The notes beneath the pieces were generated by a model. It did not search any database and was not told where the DNA came from. It saw only the letters and a program-made list of their open reading frames with translations. A stretch of 64,000 nucleotides of DNA, from assembly GCA_021775415.1 (NCBI GenBank), contig JAJFHV010000019.1:84041-148040 (forward strand), given 5' to 3'. The first letter of the stretch is position 1; the number at the start of each line of letters is the position of its first letter. The position numbers and the translations under genes are program-made. Below, piece by piece: positions 26,461 through 35,070 of the stretch. The stretch comes from Hyphomicrobiales bacterium (GTDB lineage Bacteria > Pseudomonadota > Alphaproteobacteria > Rhizobiales > Rhizobiaceae).

Positions 26461-27216
26461 TTATTCAGAGAGCTTCGCGATCCTTTGTTGTAACTGGTCG
26501 TAGCCAACCGCACCGAATATGATCTCATCTCCAACCACATAAGAAGGTGTTCCACTGATGCCCAGATCGTCGGCAAGGTCATAGGTTTCGCGAAAGCTCT
26601 CCACCACAAAGGGTTTTTCCATTTCGGCGCGCAACGCGGTTTCTTCAGCACCCATGGAAATGGCCAGTTGCATTGCACGGTTGCCATCCTTGGGACCATT
26701 CAGTCCAAGAAGTTGCAGATGAAACTCGCCATATTTTTCAGGCACCAGCTTTGAAAATGCCAGGGAGACCCGATGGGCTTCTACGGATGCCTCGCCCAGG
26801 ACCGGGAATTCTTTCAACACAAAGCGAATGTTATTGTCAGATTCAAGCAGGCGGGTCATGTCGTTCATTGCCCGAAGACAGAAGCCACAATTGTAGTCGA
26901 AAAATTCGACAATGGTGATCTTGGCATTTGGATCACCAATCTCGATTTGGTTGGCTGAGGCGTAAATAATGTCGCGTTTTTCCTCGAGCGTCTTTTTCTG
27001 GCTGGCCGCGACCTTCTCCTGCTCGCGTGATTCAAGCACATCCTGCATTTCAATCAGGATTTCCGGGTTTCCCAGAAGGTATTCACGAACGATTTTTTCG
27101 ATTTCAGCGCGATTGGTCGTGTCTTGCGCGCTTGTACTCATTGGCAAAAACGTAATCGCCGAAAGGCTCAGTGCAGCGGCAGTTACAATTGTGAATAGTG
27201 AAATTCGGGATCTCAT
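26461..27216 (-). CDS. DsbA-family periplasmic thiol:disulfide oxidoreductase (BdbD/ScsC-like)
   Basis: 251 residues from the ATG at 27216, which has CGGAGAA upstream (an ATG at 27258 would extend the N-terminus unhelpfully). The signal peptide ends near TSAQD (about 28-32). An N-terminal helical arm of about 60 residues (REYLLGNPEILIEMQDVLES) precedes the thioredoxin fold, as in trimeric ScsC-type or Com1-like proteins. The active site is FFDYNCGFCLRAM, Cys110 and Cys113, and the cis-Pro loop is GISGTPSYVVGD. It probably forms or isomerises disulfides in the periplasm. It sits 38 bases after the M48 protease gene, in the same direction. Confidence 0.93.
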   Translation of the reverse strand: MRSRISLFTIVTAAALSLSAITFLPMSTSAQDTTNRAEIEKIVREYLLGNPEILIEMQDVLESREQEKVAASQKKTLEEKRDIIYASANQIEIGDPNAKITIVEFFDYNCGFCLRAMNDMTRLLESDNNIRFVLKEFPVLGEASVEAHRVSLAFSKLVPEKYGEFHLQLLGLNGPKDGNRAMQLAISMGAEETALRAEMEKPFVVESFRETYDLADDLGISGTPSYVVGDEIIFGAVGYDQLQQRIAKLSE

Positions 27217-27254
27217 GAAATTCTCCGGTGGATGAAACAAGCGCGTTTTGCGGT

Positions 27255-28655
27255 TCAACGAAACTTTTTAGGCTTATAGTCGATAATGTCTTGTAAACGA
27301 AGCCATTGTGGCGATCCGCTTTTCACTTTTGGTTGAGCGCGCTGCGCAAATACGCGAGCGTCCTTGAACTTGCCACTGAGAAATTTCTCTTCAGCGCTTG
27401 CTGCAATTGCCAAAACTTCGTTGCCTTGAAGGGCGTAGGCACGCGCCATGTAGCCGTACCCTTGTGAAGAATATCTATCGCGTGAGAGGCCTGCTTTCAG
27501 GTTTTTGATCGCGGCATCCAGGTTTTTTGGGTTGTTGGTTTCAAGTAGCGCATGACCAAGTCCAATCTGCAAAAGCCCTGCCTTGCGTTGGTTCAGCTCA
27601 ACCGCCTTTGCGTATTGGACTACAGCGGCTCGTGCCTTGCCCGCATTCAACAGGATTTCGCCTTTCATCTCATACAAAAAGGGATTGTTCGGCTGTTCGG
27701 TAATCAACTTGTCCAGTTGGCGCACTGCTTTGTGAGTTGAGCCAGCGAGATAGGTCGATATTGCGTATCCGTAGCGGGCGGGTGCGCTGTTCAGATTTTT
27801 TCTAAAGGCCGCTCGAACGGCACCTGGTCCTCCGGTAAAAGCGATAATTTTTGCCCGGGCCATGTCGTGGCGAAGCTGCAGACTTGGTGGGTCTTTTTTT
27901 CCGAAGTGCGGGCTTTCCGCAGCAACGGTTTTCAACAATCCAACCCGTTCGGTGGGGAGCGGATGGCTGATTGCGTATGGGTCAAGTCCGCCATTGCTGA
28001 ATAGAGAATTCTTTGAAAGCCGGCGGAATGTATTCAACATGCCGAGAGAAGATTGGCCGGTCTTGTTCAGCAAGGTAACGCCTGTACGGTCTGCGGCCAA
28101 TTCGTCCTGACGCTGGTATGACAACAAGCCCCGGGAGATTGCGTGTTGGCTGCCCAGCACAATGGCAGTACCTGCTGTTGGATCGGAGCCTCCCGATACA
28201 GCAACCCCAATACCGGCCAAAGCCGATAACACCGCCATGACTTGCGCCTTTTCCAACCGGTCACGAAGGCCGGTGAGATGGCCACCAATAATATGACCAG
28301 TTTCATGGGCAAAAACGCCAATTACTTCGTTTGGTGTGTCTGATTTTGCGATGGCGCCAATGTTGATATACATGCGGGTTCCGGTCACGAACGCATTGAA
28401 TTCATTGCGGTTGAGCAGGAATACTTCTATGCCGTTGCGCTTCATGCCGGCTGCCTGGAAGAGTGGGTTGGTGTAATCCTTGACCAGTGTTTCAATTTCC
28501 GCATCGCGCACCCAGGGCAGGGAGGTCCGTCGCTTCTGCGAGAAAGAGTCGGCAATCGACAAAGTTGTCACAAGAATGCCAACGCAAATGAAAAGAACAA
28601 TCCGATTTGCGAGGCTGGTCAGATTGCAAGTGACTATGATTGGTCGTGAGCTCAT
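27255..28655 (-). CDS. Periplasmic M48 metalloprotease with TPR repeats (BepA-like)
   Basis: 466 residues. A hydrophobic signal segment (about 17-36) is followed by an M48 domain with the zinc motif FAHETGHIIGGH (His117, Glu118, His121) and the third ligand in QDELAADRTG (about 192). From about residue 290 come TPR-like helical repeats (ITEQPNNPFLYEMKGEILLN, AGKARAAVVQYAKAVELN, LKAGLSRDRYSSQGYGYMAR). E. coli BepA degrades or chaperones misassembled LptD and BAM substrates; the same quality-control role is inferred. It precedes and likely shares a transcript with the DsbA-like gene, which suits envelope-protein folding. Confidence 0.93.
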   Translation of the reverse strand: MSSRPIIVTCNLTSLANRIVLFICVGILVTTLSIADSFSQKRRTSLPWVRDAEIETLVKDYTNPLFQAAGMKRNGIEVFLLNRNEFNAFVTGTRMYINIGAIAKSDTPNEVIGVFAHETGHIIGGHLTGLRDRLEKAQVMAVLSALAGIGVAVSGGSDPTAGTAIVLGSQHAISRGLLSYQRQDELAADRTGVTLLNKTGQSSLGMLNTFRRLSKNSLFSNGGLDPYAISHPLPTERVGLLKTVAAESPHFGKKDPPSLQLRHDMARAKIIAFTGGPGAVRAAFRKNLNSAPARYGYAISTYLAGSTHKAVRQLDKLITEQPNNPFLYEMKGEILLNAGKARAAVVQYAKAVELNQRKAGLLQIGLGHALLETNNPKNLDAAIKNLKAGLSRDRYSSQGYGYMARAYALQGNEVLAIAASAEEKFLSGKFKDARVFAQRAQPKVKSGSPQWLRLQDIIDYKPKKFR

Positions 28656-28825
28656 CGAAGTCCGTTCGGGCGCAGTGAATGCTGAATGTCTCTATTGTCC
28701 GTGATCGTGTTCTTTTTTAGGACAATCGACCATCATCTATCTCGTAATTTTGTGCAAGTAGCGATATAGGCACACAATTCAACTTTGTGCTACTGCATGT
28801 CGCGGCGGCAAGCGGGGCTGTGTAA

Positions 28826-29986
28826 ATGTATCCTTCCAGGCGTAGTCAGATTGAACCATTCCGGGCAATGGACGTGGTTGCGCGTGCAAATCAGGCGGTT
28901 GCCGAGGGACGCGACATCGTAATGATGTGTGTCGGCCAACCGGGCTCACCAGCCCCAACAACTGCGCGTGAGGCTGCCCGGAGCGCGTTGGACCATGGAA
29001 GGATCGGCTATACGACCGCTGCAGGTATTGATCCGCTTCGCAGGCGCATCGCGCAACATTATATGGACAAGTACTCGGTTGAACTCGACCCGGCCCGGGT
29101 GTTTGTAACCACCGGATCTTCAGCGGGTTTCATTCTGGCATTTCTTGCAGGCTTTGATCCCGGTGATCGGGTGGCGATCCCGTCACCTGGATACCCGGCC
29201 TATCGCAACATATTGCGGTCCTTGTCGCTGGAGCCGGTGGAACTTGCGACGCGGGAAGATGAACGCTGGGTAATCTCTGCCGACATGTTGCGTGAAGCGC
29301 ACTCCAAGAAGCCCCTCAATGGCATCTTGATTGCTAATCCAAACAATCCCAACGGCACAATGATGAAACCTGATGCTTTTCATGAGCTCATGCAAACCAG
29401 TGCGGAATTGTCCGTGAATTTCATATCGGATGAAATCTACCATGGGTTGACTTACGCGCAGCCGGAAATTTGTGCTCTTGAAATCAGCGATGAGTGTTTC
29501 GTCATCAACTCGTTTTCTAAATATTTCTGCATGACCGGGTGGCGGGTGGGCTGGATGGTTGTGCCTGAAAACATGAGTGAAACAGTCGACCGACTGCAAC
29601 AGAACGCTTTCATCAGCGCGCCGGAAATTTCACAGATTGCAGCGCTTTCTGCCTTTGATGGCATTGATGAAATGGAACGGGTCAAACAGGGATATGAAGC
29701 CAATCGGACGCTGGTGCTGGACCGCTTGAGCAGACTTGGATTAAAAAAGGTTCACCCGATTGATGGAGCGTTTTACGCCTATGTGGAGACATCCCGAATT
29801 TCAAACGATTCCCTGGCTCTTTCAGCAAGGATTCTGGATGAAGCAAACGTAGCATTGACTCCTGGTATCGATTTTGACACGGCCGAGGGAAAAAGCTGGA
29901 TGCGTTTTTCCTTCGCCGGTGACAACGCTACGTTAGTCGAAGGATTTGACCGGTTGGATGAGTGGCTAAGCCGACAGAATCTTTAA
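28826..29986 (+). CDS. Class I/II PLP-dependent aminotransferase
   Basis: 386 residues, fold type I. Motifs: GQPGSPAPTTAREAARSALD, IGYTTAAGIDPLRRRIAQHY (about 52-71), VFVTTGSSAGFILAF (about 90-104), PSPGYPAYRNIL, IANPNNPNGTM (about 166-176), FISDEIYHGLTY (PLP Asp), and the Schiff-base Lys in NSFSKYFCMTGWRVGWMV (about 231-248) with the substrate-carboxylate Arg near the end (WMRFSFAG). Many such proteins act on aspartate or aromatic amino acids; substrate not assigned. It is divergent from the M48 gene and convergent with rne, 4 bases apart. Confidence 0.88.
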   Translation: MYPSRRSQIEPFRAMDVVARANQAVAEGRDIVMMCVGQPGSPAPTTAREAARSALDHGRIGYTTAAGIDPLRRRIAQHYMDKYSVELDPARVFVTTGSSAGFILAFLAGFDPGDRVAIPSPGYPAYRNILRSLSLEPVELATREDERWVISADMLREAHSKKPLNGILIANPNNPNGTMMKPDAFHELMQTSAELSVNFISDEIYHGLTYAQPEICALEISDECFVINSFSKYFCMTGWRVGWMVVPENMSETVDRLQQNAFISAPEISQIAALSAFDGIDEMERVKQGYEANRTLVLDRLSRLGLKKVHPIDGAFYAYVETSRISNDSLALSARILDEANVALTPGIDFDTAEGKSWMRFSFAGDNATLVEGFDRLDEWLSRQNL

Positions 29987-29990
29987 TTGG

Positions 29991-32945
29991 CTAAAAGAAA
30001 CTGCCGCCACCACTCCACCAGCCTGCGCCTTTGGTGCCCTCAGCTGCCTCTTTTGAGTCTGCGTCTTCGTTGCCTGATTGGGCCGTCTCTGTGACAGAAG
30101 TCTCATCGGAGGAGGATTTTGCCTTTCTTGGACGTGTTGTATTCCGAGCGCGGGCAGGGGGTTCCTCAACAACCGGTTCAGAAACCACTTCGGATTGGAC
30201 AGCAGGTTCGGCAATTGCTTCAACCACAGCAGCATCTTCCGCAATAGGTTCAACTGCTTTCTTGGTTTTGCGCGGTCTCCGGTTTCGCGATTTTGGCTTT
30301 TCTTCCGCCTCTACCTCCGGCGACGGGATTTCAGCATCGGACTTGGCGGCTTCTGCGCCAGCCTCGACGGCAGCCTCTCCTTGAGCTTCTACGGATGCAT
30401 CATTACTTGCTTCTTCACCGCCAGCGTTTTGGCCGCGGTTTTTACGGCCACCGCGTTTACCACGGCGTCGCCGGCGACGGGGTTCGCCATCACCGTTTTC
30501 ATCACTATCGGCAGATGTCTCGCTGACCTCGACGGTATCATCGCCTGCTGCATTGACAGATGGTTCTGAATCCTTGCCACGACGTCTTCCGCGACCGCGT
30601 TTCCTTGGTCCAGTACTGTCCTCATTTGAGCTATCTGAATCCATTGCAACTGAATCTTGTTCATCAGAAGTGCTGGTAACAGGAGCGGTAGCATTACCTC
30701 TGGCGGGTTCGCCCTTTTCGACGGTAAATTCCTGTCCCTTGATTTTGTAGTCACCCTCGATCTGAATTTTTAGCCCATAGCGGTTTTCCAGTTCCATCAA
30801 CGCGAGGCGCTTGATGTTCAGGATTTGGATAGCAATCTCCGGTGTGGTTTTAACAACCGCGTCAAATCGATTGTGTTTGGCGAGGTGTTCCTCGATGCCC
30901 CGGAAAATATGCAAGGCAATTGCTGAATCCGAACGCACATGGCCTTGACCACCGCAATGAGGGCAAACATTCATTGTGCTTTCAAGAACGCTGGCGCGAA
31001 TGCGCTGACGTGACATTTCCATCAGGCCGAAATGTGAAATTCGACCAACCTGGATGCGGGCACGATCGTTTTTCAGACATTCCTTGAGTTTTTTCTCAAC
31101 CGCCCGGTTATTGCGCCGCTCTTCCATGTCGATGAAGTCAATCACAATCAAACCAGCCAGGTCGCGTAACCGAAGCTGGCGTGCGGCTTCTTCAGCCGCC
31201 TCCAGATTGGTTTTGAGCGCTGTGTCCTCAATCGAATGTTCGCGTGTTGCACGACCCGAGTTCACATCGATAGCGACGAGGGCTTCAGTTTGGTTCATCA
31301 CCAAATAGCCACCTGATTTTAGCGTCACCTGAGGGGATAGCATCCGGTCAAGGTGGGATTCCACGCCAAACTTTGAGAAAATTGTCTGCTGATCAGTGTA
31401 TTCTTTCACGTTCTTTACGTGGCTTGGGATGAGCATGCCCATGAATTCGCGGGCTTCGCGATAGCCGTTTTCTCCGGCAACCAGAACTTCGTCTGTATCC
31501 TTGTCGTAAAGATCGCGAATTGACCGTTTGATGAGGCTGCCCTCCTCATAAACCAGGCAAGGCGCTGATGAAGAGAGAGTCAAGTTTCGAACTTGTTCCC
31601 ACAGGCGCATCAGATACTCAAAGTCGCGCTTGATTTCTGCTTTTGTGCGTGAGGCACCCGCGGTTCGCAGGATGACACCCATGCCTTCCGGCACTTCAAG
31701 TTCCGATGCGATTGTTTTAAGTCGCTTTCGGTCATTGGCGTTGGAAATCTTGCGTGAAATTCCCCCGCCACGTGCAGTATTGGGCATCAAAACCGAGTAT
31801 CGTCCGGCGAGCGACAGATAGGTTGTAAGTGCTGCACCTTTGGTGCCGCGCTCTTCCTTGACGACCTGGATCAGCAAAACCTGACGGCGTTTTATAACTT
31901 CCTGTATCTTGTACTGACGACGGTTTCTGCGCCTTTCCGGCACTTCCTCCATTGCGTCTTCCTGGCCAACAGACTCGACATCGTCGTCGCCATTGGCCTC
32001 GTCATCACCATTTTCGTCAGGAGCTGCTTCAACTTTGGCTTCAGACTTTGACTTGCGTCGGGATCTCGATCTTGATTTTTTTGGCTTGTCTGCTGCAGTT
32101 TCTTCTTTCGCGGCGGCTTCAACTTCAGTTGACGCTTCGGCCACAACTTCGGTTACACCCTCGGCTTCAGTTTCTGAAGCGGCGACTTCTTCCTGGGGAG
32201 CTTCTTTCTTGGTCTTGGCAGGTTTGCGTCTTGTGGTGCGACGCTTGGGCTTGGCTGGCTTGTCTTCAGCTTCTACCTCGTTGTCAGCATCGTCAGCGCC
32301 ATCTCCATCATCTTCACCCGGCAAGGCTTCCGAAATTGAATCGGTTTCAACCATCGCAGCAATTGTGGTCGGCGTATCGTCCTCATCGCTTGAAGTTTCA
32401 TCTTCCCCAGCGTCCTTGTCACCTGAATCTGGCTCTGGCTGCGGTTCGTCGTCGGTGGTTTGTTCTGCGGCATCTATTGCGGTTTGCGCATCAGATTCGT
32501 CTGCGTTTGCTGCTGCATCCGCATCAGGGCTTGCCTCATCTGCATCGGTAGTATCTTCAGATTTGGCTTTTCTGGAGCGACGCTTGGGCTTTCCCGCTTT
32601 TTTTGATGGGGCTTTTTCGTCTTCTGCGTCATCCTCATCACGGTTGGCGCGAGCCTGCGCGGCTTCTTCATCAAGCAGAGCCTGGCGGTCAGCCACCGGA
32701 ATTTGATAATAGTCGGGATGAATTTCGCTGAATGCCAGAAAGCCGTGGCGATTTCCGCCATAATCAACAAAAGCAGCCTGCAACGAGGGTTCAACCCGCG
32801 TTACCTTTGCTAAATATATGTTGCCTCTAAGTTGCTTTTTTTCCTGGGATTCAAAATCAAATTCTTCAATTCGGTTGCCACGCACTACCGCTACCCGGGT
32901 TTCTTCCGGGTGGGAGGCGTCTATCAGCATTTTGTTTGTCGACAT
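29991..32945 (-). CDS. rne: Ribonuclease E
   Basis: 984 residues from MSTNKMLIDASHPEETRVAV; GGAG lies upstream of 32945. The endonuclease catalytic half has the two DNase I-like Asp (VAIDVNSGRAT and LIVIDFIDMEERRN), the Zn-link CPHCGGQGHV, and FGLMEMSRQRIRAS. The S1 domain is split: after IHPDYYQIPVADRQALLDEE comes an insertion of roughly 250 residues, rich in Asp/Glu/Ala with Lys/Arg blocks, before KIQEVIKRRQVLLIQVVKEE. The C-terminal half (about 700-984) is disordered, with Arg-rich tracts (RRRRRRGKRGGRKNRG) and acidic repeats, ending in a WW and FF-containing tail. It starts mRNA decay and rRNA processing and organises the degradosome. A long upstream region suggests a long 5' UTR, as for other autoregulated rne genes. 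Confidence 0.97.
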   Translation of the reverse strand: MSTNKMLIDASHPEETRVAVVRGNRIEEFDFESQEKKQLRGNIYLAKVTRVEPSLQAAFVDYGGNRHGFLAFSEIHPDYYQIPVADRQALLDEEAAQARANRDEDDAEDEKAPSKKAGKPKRRSRKAKSEDTTDADEASPDADAAANADESDAQTAIDAAEQTTDDEPQPEPDSGDKDAGEDETSSDEDDTPTTIAAMVETDSISEALPGEDDGDGADDADNEVEAEDKPAKPKRRTTRRKPAKTKKEAPQEEVAASETEAEGVTEVVAEASTEVEAAAKEETAADKPKKSRSRSRRKSKSEAKVEAAPDENGDDEANGDDDVESVGQEDAMEEVPERRRNRRQYKIQEVIKRRQVLLIQVVKEERGTKGAALTTYLSLAGRYSVLMPNTARGGGISRKISNANDRKRLKTIASELEVPEGMGVILRTAGASRTKAEIKRDFEYLMRLWEQVRNLTLSSSAPCLVYEEGSLIKRSIRDLYDKDTDEVLVAGENGYREAREFMGMLIPSHVKNVKEYTDQQTIFSKFGVESHLDRMLSPQVTLKSGGYLVMNQTEALVAIDVNSGRATREHSIEDTALKTNLEAAEEAARQLRLRDLAGLIVIDFIDMEERRNNRAVEKKLKECLKNDRARIQVGRISHFGLMEMSRQRIRASVLESTMNVCPHCGGQGHVRSDSAIALHIFRGIEEHLAKHNRFDAVVKTTPEIAIQILNIKRLALMELENRYGLKIQIEGDYKIKGQEFTVEKGEPARGNATAPVTSTSDEQDSVAMDSDSSNEDSTGPRKRGRGRRRGKDSEPSVNAAGDDTVEVSETSADSDENGDGEPRRRRRRGKRGGRKNRGQNAGGEEASNDASVEAQGEAAVEAGAEAAKSDAEIPSPEVEAEEKPKSRNRRPRKTKKAVEPIAEDAAVVEAIAEPAVQSEVVSEPVVEEPPARARNTTRPRKAKSSSDETSVTETAQSGNEDADSKEAAEGTKGAGWWSGGGSFF

Positions 32946-33660
32946 TGTTGTAAGTCTCCGCAAACGCGGGGCCGTAATTTTCTGAGTTCGGTGTCGTAAG
33001 GAATACGCACATTCTCAACAAGTAATGGGATTCTTGTGAGAGCCGCGACAGAATTCGGGATACGTTTGCTATTTTGGGGGCGAACGAAAAATTGTGCATA
33101 AACATGATCACAGCGCCTTCGTCCTGCCGAACACGGCGAGGTGGACTATTTTGGCTCTGGATACTCATAGGATGCACGATTTCTTTCGCGTTCGTTTAAA
33201 GGGACCGGAAAATCCGGCCGGTGAAGCGTTTGTGGGCCATCTGATTTATCAAGGCCTCTGACGCTGTATCGGTGCAGTTCAACTGGTTGACAGGTGACCC
33301 GCGCGAAACTTTCTTGGCACAACCTTGAGGGAACAATTATTCCGTCAGGATATCATTATTGTGGAAAATCCAGTGTAATTTACCTTCATCCCCGCAATGC
33401 CAATGATTCCTAAATAGGTAAAACATGTTCAAAGTACAAGCTAAATCGCTGGTGGTGTCTCAATTCTGCGCGAATTGGCTAACAATCGATGAGTGGGCAT
33501 TTTTACGAAAATTATTCAATCATCGACGGCGGTTGAACAGTTAGCCGATTTGTCGGCCAACAAACCGAAAACCGTGTTCAAGGGGTAGTCTGTTTGGTAA
33601 ACCACGCGTATGGCACTGATTCCCGTTGCACCTACAATTGAATTCGCCAGAGTGGTTTGA
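32946..33660. other. 715-base intergenic region between divergent rne and amidase genes
   Basis: No convincing reading frame or RNA gene seen. It must hold promoters for both genes; the rne side probably includes a long leader, known for feedback control of RNase E in other bacteria but not demonstrable here. A short stem-loop (CCGGA/TCCGG around 33212-33225) is too small to interpret. Confidence 0.5.
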
Positions 33661-34875
33661 ATGAAAACGATACTATCCCGCCTTTTTGCACTTGTTTTGA
33701 TTGTTACTGCGATTGCCAGCCAGCCAATGGGTGTCGCGTTTGGTGGTGAATTGCCAATCGCATATTCAGGCAGGATTGCAGGAGATGAGAAAAGCACCCG
33801 TTTGCTGCTTGATTTTGACCGGGAAATAACAATCCAGGCATTTTATATGGATCAGCCGGACCGGGTAGTGATTGATCTCAACGAAGCAGTTTTCAATCTG
33901 GGTAAAGGGCAGGCTCTTAATCCGCGTGGTCTGATTTCATTTATGCGTTATGGTACCATCACCAGCGGTAAATCGCGGATCGTGTTGTCGCTGGCTGCTC
34001 CCTCTCAAATTGTCACGAGTTCAGTGAAACAGCACGGAAATGGCGATGCGTATCGCCTGGTGCTTGATCTTGAGGTTACGAGTGTTGAGCGTTTTTCCGA
34101 ACTCCTGGAGGAGCGGCGCAGTATTGCTAAAAGCAGCGGCGCAATTGCCGCGAAGAGCGATCGGCCAAAGCCATCATTGAAACCTGCTGGACGGTTTACA
34201 ATCGTGCTTGATCCCGGCCATGGCGGAATTGATGGAGGCGCAGTGGGATATGGCCGGGCCATAGAAAAGGACCTAGTGCTTTCATTTGCGAAAATTCTTG
34301 AAGAAAGATTGCGTGCGGCCGGACCGTTTGATGTGAAGATGACCCGGGAGAGTGATGAATTTGTTTCTCTCAAACAGCGGCTGGCGTTCGGGCAGGATGT
34401 CGGAGCAGATCTGTTTATTTCCATTCATGCGGATTCTCTAGCCCAACGTGATGTGCGTGGGTCAACGGTCTATACACTCTCCAAAAAGGCTTCTGACCGC
34501 CTGTCTGAACAGCTGGCAAATTCTGAAAACAGTGTCGATCTAATCGCCGGGCTTTCCTTGCCGGAGGAGGCCGAGACGATCACGGATATTCTAGCCGATC
34601 TTACAACGCGGGAGACAAAACAGTTTTCACGGCAGTTTTCCGGAATCCTCGTGAACAAATTGCAAAACCGAATAAAACTGATCAAAAACCCACAGCGTTC
34701 GGCAGCGTTTGGGGTATTGAAGGCTCCAGAAGTGCCGGGCGTGCTACTCGAACTGGGTTATCTGTCGAATGCACAAGATGAAAAACTGCTGAGAAACCCG
34801 GAGTGGCAAGCGAAAGTCGCAGAAGTGGTGACTCAATCAGTTGTGGCGTATTTCAAGCCAAGAACAGGAGAGTAA
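33661..34875 (+). CDS. N-acetylmuramoyl-L-alanine amidase with AMIN domain (AmiC type)
   Basis: 404 residues. A signal peptide (about 1-28) leads to an AMIN domain (about 32-140), which targets septal or pole-located peptidoglycan. After a linker comes the Amidase_3 catalytic domain (about 178-400) with zinc ligands in IVLDPGHGGIDGGAVGYGRA (His187), a Glu in AIEKDLVLSFA, DLFISIHADSL (second His), and the catalytic Glu in PGVLLELGYLSN. It cleaves the amide between MurNAc and the stem peptide during cell separation. It is followed by the PBP1A gene, the usual Rhizobiales order. Confidence 0.95.
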   Translation: MKTILSRLFALVLIVTAIASQPMGVAFGGELPIAYSGRIAGDEKSTRLLLDFDREITIQAFYMDQPDRVVIDLNEAVFNLGKGQALNPRGLISFMRYGTITSGKSRIVLSLAAPSQIVTSSVKQHGNGDAYRLVLDLEVTSVERFSELLEERRSIAKSSGAIAAKSDRPKPSLKPAGRFTIVLDPGHGGIDGGAVGYGRAIEKDLVLSFAKILEERLRAAGPFDVKMTRESDEFVSLKQRLAFGQDVGADLFISIHADSLAQRDVRGSTVYTLSKKASDRLSEQLANSENSVDLIAGLSLPEEAETITDILADLTTRETKQFSRQFSGILVNKLQNRIKLIKNPQRSAAFGVLKAPEVPGVLLELGYLSNAQDEKLLRNPEWQAKVAEVVTQSVVAYFKPRTGE

Positions 34876-35070
34876 ATCCCTTTCCCGGTTTATGATTGTG
34901 GTTGAGAAATATTGGAGAGCAATATATATGTTTCCGTTGGGTAACTGGGTGTCAATTTGCGTTAATTGAGATAAATATCACAATGTTTCCGCATTCCTTG
35001 GTCCATAAAGGTGGCGGATAGCGGTACTGCAAATGTTACAGTCTGCAAAATCGAATCAGGCGAACAACAC

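Noticed and set aside
30031..32706. Several long plus-strand frames (up to 237 codons) opposite rne
   Set aside because: They mirror the low-complexity acidic and Lys/Arg tracts of RNase E and consist of Ser/Ala or Arg/Leu runs, a typical antisense artefact.
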